NCBI GenBank assembly: GCA_003988855.1
Contig: QYAI01000054.1
Location: 1-64,000, forward strand
Length of the DNA: 64,000 nt
Direction of reading: 5' to 3'
Origin: Arachnopeziza araneosa
Lineage: Eukaryota; Ascomycota; Leotiomycetes; Helotiales; Arachnopezizaceae
The position numbers and the translations under genes are program-made. The notes under the pieces are model-generated. The model was not told the DNA's origin. It saw only the letters and a program-made list of their open reading frames with translations, and did not search any database. This document shows positions 58,028 through 64,000 of the stretch, in pieces. Position 1 is the stretch's first letter. The number at the start of each line of letters is the position of its first letter.

Positions 58028-58755
58028 CTTCTGCGCGCGTGGATTTTCTTCTGTCGCGCCAGAAGACGCACCGGGCAGGGGAGATGACTTATATATGTAT
58101 ATAGAGGGATGTATACGCCCCCCGACGGCTCACGCATCGCGGGTCAGATTCTCAAATAATTTATTTTTTGGGTTATTTCTATACTTAACTCTGGGACCGA
58201 TCGCCCATCCTGACCGCAGATCTGACCTCAGACCGATCCGGGCCAGGGCTGAGCACCACCCACCAAGCCCCGTTGGAGCCAATGACCGGCGGCCGACTGC
58301 GCTGGGCGGAGGAGGAGAGAGGGAGGAGCCCGATGAGGCTGCTGGATAATAGGATCTGCCTGCCTAAATCGAGGGATGCGGTTTGGTCAATGGGAGAGGC
58401 TCATTGTTCAGGAGGAACGTTGGGGGTTTCACGTGATTTTTTCACATGCTCAGATTTGGGTGACTGTGTTCTTCCTGTGAGGACTCGGGATGGGATGGAA
58501 TGATCTATCAAGTTTGGTTATAGTACAGTAGAGTGTTCGTGCAAAAATTGATTGGGGCCTCCTCTGATCTAGATAGAAAGAGAGATCGCTTCCGCACCCT
58601 TCCTGGCTTTACAACCAACAGCTCGTACAACAGCGAGAGAAGAACAAATGAATTAGAAAACAGGCTCAAATAACGTCAGCGACTTTTTTCTCATATCAGC
58701 ACGCATCCTTATTTTCTAGGAGCGGCGATTCTGGTCGACCCGAGCTTTCTCACCT
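58028..58755. other. Intergenic, about 730 bp
   Basis: Promoter of the PPxY gene and 3' flank of the GH16 locus. No other gene seen. Confidence 0.5.
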
Positions 58756-59905
58756 TCATGCAAGCTGATAAACCTTAACCGAGTCGATCAGCCAATACGC
58801 ATACTCGAAATCTCTTGGATTGTTTTGGACATAATCCTCACAAGTATCAGCCAGAGCAGCGCAGCTGCCAGTCGACCAGACGGATGCGCCCCAGTTACCG
58901 CAGAACGTCGTGTCAAAGACGATATTGGCGTTGGCAAAGTGAGAATCGATGTCGCAATTGGTGCCGGCGTTGAAGGCCACGACGGGAATTCCCCAGTTCG
59001 TGGGTTTCGGTGTGCCGGCGGTGATGTCGGCGGGGATGGAATCGTGGGGGAAGAACCAGACGTAGATCCCAGTGCTTTCCCATTGCGTCGCGTAGATGCC
59101 ACCGCCGTTGGCGTTGAATCCTGAGCCGTAGTCGATGGGGTTGGTGGTGGAGACGTCGCATCCTGATGTTGACTCAGTACAAGGATCGAAAGGTGCGTAG
59201 TCAAACTCCCAAAATGTGGCTTGCGACTCGGCCGATGGATTGGAGAACGTGAAAGCATTTACGTACCGTCATTTCCATTATTAGCATTGCAATCAGACTC
59301 CAACAACGTGGTGCTGGCCTGAGAGCCTTGTATATTTGTAGAACAACCTGCTGAGGAGTGTAGGGTAATGGTGTTCTGGGTATTCAGGCTGACACCCTCA
59401 ATGATATCAATCTCTCCGCTGTTGGGCCAGTTGGGGCCAAACAACCACCCAACAATGATCAGCATCCGCAAAGCAGATTCTTGAAGCCGATTTACCAAGA
59501 TGGCCAGACTCCATATGTTGTCTGGCATGTGTGCAATATCACCAATGAAGAGGTCATGAGCGTATGTTTTTATGCTGGAAGTTCGAATGGATGAGCGGCC
59601 GTCGACCGTATTAGGGGTGGTCCAGTCTACACCTAGGTAAGCTTGATCATTTGCTGTGCTAACTGTTCCTAGATTCTCTGCAGCGCCAAGATTCAGATAA
59701 TCAACGAAACCGTGCGAAGGATCGGCTCCAGTGATGAAAGTTTGTGTGGTATAGAAGTTTGTGCTGTCATAGTATCGGCCAGCGTACGAGCAGCATCGGC
59801 ATACAAGTTATTGTAAAGGGTCATGCTAGTCCACAGAGCGTTTGCACCAACGCTGAAGGTAACAAGAAGACTGAAGATTTTGGATGCAGTGGTTGTGTTT
59901 AGCAA
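58756..59905 (-). pseudogene. GH16 endo-beta-1,3(4)-glucanase, probably inactivated
   Basis: Clear GH16 similarity: FITGADPSHGFVDYLNLGAA, AYLGVDWTTPNTVDGRSSIR, then LFGPNWPNSGEIDIIEGVSL with the catalytic E-x-D-x-x-E, and an intact last exon 59162-58756 (YVWFFPHDSIPADIT, CDIDSHFANANIVFDTTFCG). Three lesions are seen. The signal-like N-terminus (KIFSLLVTFSVGANA) has no ATG and lies in a different frame from the catalytic part. The VWPS segment before WLFGPNW is one frame off its upstream neighbour. The intron after VWPS has a GTAAAT donor but no AG at the expected acceptor. The first might be solved by a 41-bp intron, so a functional gene with odd introns is not excluded. Intact members cleave mixed-linkage and beta-1,3-glucans outside the cell. 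Confidence 0.7.
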
Positions 59906-60632
59906 CGAAACGAGGAATGAGTGTGATGAACTTCTTGACTTGAAAGCTGGTTGAGCATTCTATTTAGTAGGAATCTTCTAGTCTTATACCAATCCAGCTG
60001 CTAGAGAGTTCCACTCGCGGAATAGAGCTCTGATGGATCCTTGAGCTACCAAAGATCCTTCTCCCCGGACGAGATAGCATCCTGCCAAGAAAGAGACGAG
60101 AGTTGTCTCTCTGATGGAATATTGAGAGCTACCCAGGTAGTCTGTGACTCCTTAATATATCTCTGTAGCGAAGAACTTGGAACTTGGTGCTCACTTGAGG
60201 TTGATAGATGTAGACTTTAAGCTTGAAAACATGTCAATAATGCGACTTTCGGGTTGTACAAAGGAACTAAGGTATGGTCGTAAGCTCCGATAGAGACGTC
60301 TGTGCTGCTATGGCGGAATAACAATTGTCCTACGAACGGAAGAAGGGAAATCCCAGCCGGGCGCGGAGCAGCCACCCGCTTGTCCTACGAGTAACCCCTT
60401 TAGGCAATTGGCACTCAATTCGAGATGGGATGTTGACTTTCGGGCATACATTTCAATCTGCGACCCAGCATCCATCTGGGTTAATGCCTACCGACTGCCA
60501 AGCTGCTCATCTTAGGATGAAACTCAACACGCGTGCTGTTTTGCGGGGTTCTGCCCCGTAAGCATTCGTCGCCAAATTCAAGATGGACCGTACTGCTCTT
60601 TTCGTTGTTTCCTTTGCGTCAGTTCAAACATC
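59906..60632. other. Divergent intergenic region (GH16 / GH79)
   Basis: About 730 bp between the two divergently oriented enzyme loci. No specific sites recognised. Confidence 0.5.
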
Positions 60633-62218
60633 ATGAGGCGGCCCGTGTGGAAATATCTGTGGCCATTGATCCCAGTCTTGGCTGCCGGTGCATCATTGAA
60701 CTACACCCTTCCCACCTCTGTTCCCAGCGACGCGACGGCCCTCGAACCGGCTCCTGTTGGCATCTCGTAAGTATTCCAGGTGTTGCCGTGTCCCCTACAA
60801 GACTGACGGCCCAGCTTTGAATTCTTTGCTTTTCCTTCCTATTTCTCCAATGTCACAGCCACAGAGCAGTGTCTCCATAATCTCAAGGCACTGACCGGGT
60901 CTTGGCCGCCAATTCGCATAGGTGGAACTACACAGTGAGATATATACCAGGTCAAAATAAGCAGAGATCTAAAGTACACCAGAGATCGAGCGACATACAA
61001 TGCGTCAACAAGTGCCTACGTCGTGTACTCGGTTGCGTCCTCCGTTGATGCACCCGCTTCGCTGACTTTTGGACCGTCGTTCATGTCACTAGCAGCAACA
61101 TACAATGGATCTGTTGTGCTAGGACTCAATCGCGGCAAGAATGATATTGAAAACACTATTGCAGCAGCACTCGTTGCTAAGAGCGAGATGAGCAACCTGC
61201 TGGCAATAGAACTTGGAAACGAGCCAGAGTGTAGGAATTCTACTTTTTAGTCCATCCATTGGCACTTCTAACTCTGACAGACTATGCGGGCGCAGACCAG
61301 CCAATAGCGGCGGGAACATGGAATCCCGCTGCTGATGCAAAATCACAAAATAATTGGGACATTCGAGTTGGCAAAGCTCTTGATTCTAAAGATATCATCC
61401 AAGCAGGAAACTCGAACAGTGCCCCGCCTACTTGGGGAGCCGCAGAGCTCATTGCAACCGAAAACGCAACCGTCAAATCATACATTCATGATTATGCTCA
61501 CCACAATTATCCCGGAGGCACAGTCACCTCACTCATGTCCCACGTGAAGATCGCAAGTAACATTGCCGTTTTCAAAGCTGACATTTCGGCGGCGGCAGCT
61601 ACGGGCAAAGAATACGTACTAGGAGAAACGAATTCTGTTTCTGGTGGTGGAGCAGCAACCGTCAGCCCCTTGTTTGGTGCTGCGCTCTGGACAATGGATT
61701 ATATCCTCGGTGCTTCCGCTGCTGGAATCAAGAGGACATATTTCCACCACGGCACGATAGGTGCCTGCTATTACTGCTTCTGGGGAAGGTCGAGTATGGG
61801 TGCACCCTACTATGGAGCCTATGCTGCCACTGCTGCCATGGCAGGCGGCTCGTACATCTCGGCCTTGGATTCTGGAAGCACAAATTATGCTACCTATGTT
61901 ATATACAATTCCAAGAAGAAGCCGATCAAGGTGCTCTTCTACAACTCGGACTACTATTCCAACGGGACTAGGCCACACCAGACGTTTACCCTCAAAGGTC
62001 TTGAAGATGGTGTCCAGGCGAAGAGGCTCACTGCGCCAAGTGCGAACTCGAGAATTGATCAGGGAGGCAACCCGACGTTTGGAGGACAGACATTCGCAAA
62101 CCAAACATGTGTCATTAGTGGATCGGAGACCTTTGAGAGCGTGGAAATAGATAGTAGTGGCTCAGCATACTTTTCCATTGGTGCTTCTGAAGCGCTTCTA
62201 GTGTACCTAGAATCATGA
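60633..62218 (+). CDS. GH79 beta-glucuronidase-like glycosidase
   Basis: Four exons (60633-60766, 60815-60934, 60983-61230, 61281-62218) give 479 aa. The signal peptide is residues 1-19 (MRRPVWKYLWPLIPVLAAGA). The TIM-barrel part has SFEFFAFPSYFSN, PPIRIGGTTQDRATYNASTS, SLTFGPSFMSLAATYNG, ELGNEPEYYAG (acid/base Glu at about 165) and KEYVLGETNSVSGGG (nucleophile Glu at about 283). The C-terminal beta-sandwich (GH79 C-domain) runs to LLVYLES. Fungal members release glucuronic acid or 4-O-methyl-glucuronic acid from arabinogalactan-type glycans. The neighbouring GH43 would suit the same substrate, which is an inference. The last two introns were placed so that GGTTQDRATY and NEPEYYAG are restored. 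Confidence 0.92.
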
Positions 62219-62816
62219 CCGATTGCGAAGTTCTATCGCAATTGGTATACAAAGGGGCTAACCGTCATCCAAAAGTAATAATTGTGTAAATATATTCATC
62301 TCTCGCTCCCCTTTCCGAATTCAAGACATGGCACTTTCTAAACTCAAAGTTACATCAAAAGACAACGACAATAAACTCCCACCACATCTTCCTCCAAAAC
62401 ATCTACGCCCCAACCCCAACACATCCAGATCCATCCCCAGATCGTCCCATCCAAGCACCCGATCGACCAAAACCCCACGATCTCGCTTCACGAAACCCAG
62501 GGGTCCACCTCCCTCCGCTCTTCCCTTCTACCGGCAGGCACGCGAGCCACGGCACATGCACCCCAGGGGTTTTCCCACCCATCACCACCTCCCCATCCCC
62601 CCATCCATCTATCTGCGGCGCCAGATAGGCTCTGTGCCTATATCCACCATCATCTGATGGAGCAAGTGCAATATGCCTAATGGCTCTAGAAGATGACCAC
62701 GGGCCCGGAGAGCCGTGTGTCCTCTTGCTATTTCCGACCCGCCTCCCCTCTGAGGGAGGGCCGCCTCTCCTTGTTTTGTTCATCGCCGTGTCTGGTTCTC
62801 GTGCAGAGACAGAGAG
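62219..62816. other. Intergenic between GH79 and GH43 genes
   Basis: About 600 bp. C-rich plus-strand composition gives long but featureless frames on both strands. Confidence 0.5.
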
Positions 62817-64000
62817 ATGTTTCGCCACCGACTGAGCCTCGGGGCGTTGGTTGGGTTGGTCGGGTTGAGTGGTGCGAGTTTGCAGATTGTGGGTGCTTTG
62901 CATTTTTATTTTTATTTTTGTGGAAAAAACGGCGGGTTTGTGGGAGGGGATGGGAGAGGTTCGTGGCGGCGGAGTTGACGGTTGCTAGGTTCCAGGAGCG
63001 ACGGTGACGGCGGCGGGGTCGCACGAACATCTGCAGGCGCATGGCGGCGGGATTGTCTTCGACAGTGGCCTCTACTATCTCATAGGGGAGAACCATTTCA
63101 ATGGCAGCGCATTCCAGTCGGTGAATTGCTACTCCAGCCCGGTAGGCCTCCCTTTCTGCTTTTGATGCCCCAATCGGTTCACGCACAAATTCATCTGTTC
63201 ATCTGCTAAACCATACTCACAGGATCTTGTTTCCTGGACCTTTGTGAATGAGCTCCTCTCCGTGGGAGGTTCGGGTGATCTGGGTCAGAACAGGGTACTC
63301 GAGAGACCGCATGTGATGTATAACGACGGTACCAAGAAATGGGTCATGTGGATGCATATTGACAGCTCGAACTATGGGGAGGCCAAGGCCGGAGTTGCGA
63401 CGAGTGACAGTATCTGTGGAAAATATAGCTACGTGTGGGTCTCCATTGCTGGTTGAGAGGCTGGAATTGGGTTGAGAAGGAAAATGCTGATAGGGTGTGG
63501 TGTAGAGGATCTTCGCAGCCATTAGGCTTCCAAAGTAGAGATGAGAATATTTTCAAAGGCAGGAACGCTAGTTAAGGCAAGGACTTGAGCTAATAATAAC
63601 AGACACTGATGGAACGGGCTACCTGCTCACAGAAGACCGCAAAAACGGCCTTCGGATCGACAAGCTCTCAGCAGATTACACCAAGGTGGAATCAGCTACA
63701 CATCTGTACGCGCAAGATTATGAAGCTCCCGCTCTTTACAAGAGCGGAGACACCTATTTCATGTTTGCTTCTCATGAAAGTGGATGGGGTAAGTATCTAT
63801 TGGAAATATAGACTAGAATAGGATTAACAATGAAACAGATCCCAATGACAACCTTTACTGCACAGCAACTAGCCTAAGCGGACCGTGGTCAAGTTGGGCC
63901 ACCTTTGCAGACTCGGGATCTAAAACGTACAGCTCGCAGACTGCAGCTATAGTTTCAGTAAACGGCCAGCCGGTGTATCTAGGGGATCGCTGGGTTTCTT
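62817..64000 (+). CDS. GH43-like glycosidase, 3' part beyond the window
   Basis: Exons 62817-62888, 62989-63141, 63223-63434, 63506-63558, 63603-63788 and 63839 onward; the gene continues past the window end. A signal peptide (MFRHRLSLGALVGLVGLSGA) leads to a five-bladed-propeller start: HLQAHGGGIVFDSGLYYLIG, SSPDLVSWTFVNELL, ERPHVMYNDGTKKWVMWMH, PLGFQSRDENIFKDTDGTGY and DYEAPALYKSGDTYFMFASH. This pattern fits the GH43 exo-beta-1,3-galactanase-like group (GH43_24). The fifth intron (63559-63602) begins with GC rather than GT, after AAAG, and ends AACAG; without it the conserved FKDTDGTGYLL block is lost. It probably acts with GH79 on arabinogalactan side chains (inference). Confidence 0.88.

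Overview
The window looks like a scaffold piece of a filamentous ascomycete (Pezizomycotina; Leotiomycetes is my inference, not shown by the sequence). The evidence is eukaryotic gene structure with many short GT-AG introns (about 40-166 bp, CTAAC/CTGAC-like branch sites), a HET-domain gene, a PTH11-like seven-helix protein, fungal cell-wall enzymes, and a Tc1/mariner relic whose stop codons fit repeat-induced point mutation (RIP). One run of 48 Ns and three single Ns show it is draft assembly.

Layout. 0-5 kb: Mediator subunit MED8, then a 3.5 kb gene-poor stretch with microsatellites and a 71-bp tandem repeat. 5-9 kb: a VIT/vWA protein with FG-type repeats. 9.07-10.14 kb: a Tc1/mariner element with 80-bp inverted ends and a dead transposase. 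11-21 kb, all minus strand: HET protein, MFS sugar porter, MPDU1-like PQ-loop protein, CE12 esterase and an APC-family permease. 23.6-26 kb: divergent class-II DAHP synthase (shikimate pathway) and an HYPK-like NatA partner. 27.6-38 kb: a rhodopsin-fold membrane protein, a GH55 glucanase with a WSC domain, and an unrecognised secreted glycoprotein. 39-50 kb: a predicted myristoylated HTH protein, a mitochondrial SDR, a small PPxY/tail-anchor protein, an amidase and a Glu-Pro-Ala repeat protein.

50.2-52.9 kb holds what I consider the most unusual locus: a secreted precursor made of repeats of SIVSGSHGSFGHGGKR. Each copy ends in a Kex2-type Lys-Arg site and the copies are separated by acidic, X-Pro-rich spacers. 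The assembly is broken inside this repeat. A decayed paralogue lies about 1.6 kb away on the same strand. 54-58 kb: two small single-pass membrane proteins. 58.7-64 kb: a carbohydrate-enzyme group of GH16 (apparently a pseudogene), GH79 and GH43 (running off the window, with a GC-AG intron).

Fungi have no operons, so no co-transcription is claimed. Plausible functional groupings are the cell-wall and pectin enzymes (CE12, GH55, GH16, GH79, GH43), nutrient uptake (MFS, APC), and small secreted or membrane-anchored proteins with possible signalling roles. Exon borders were placed by hand from splice consensus, conserved protein frame and totals divisible by three.
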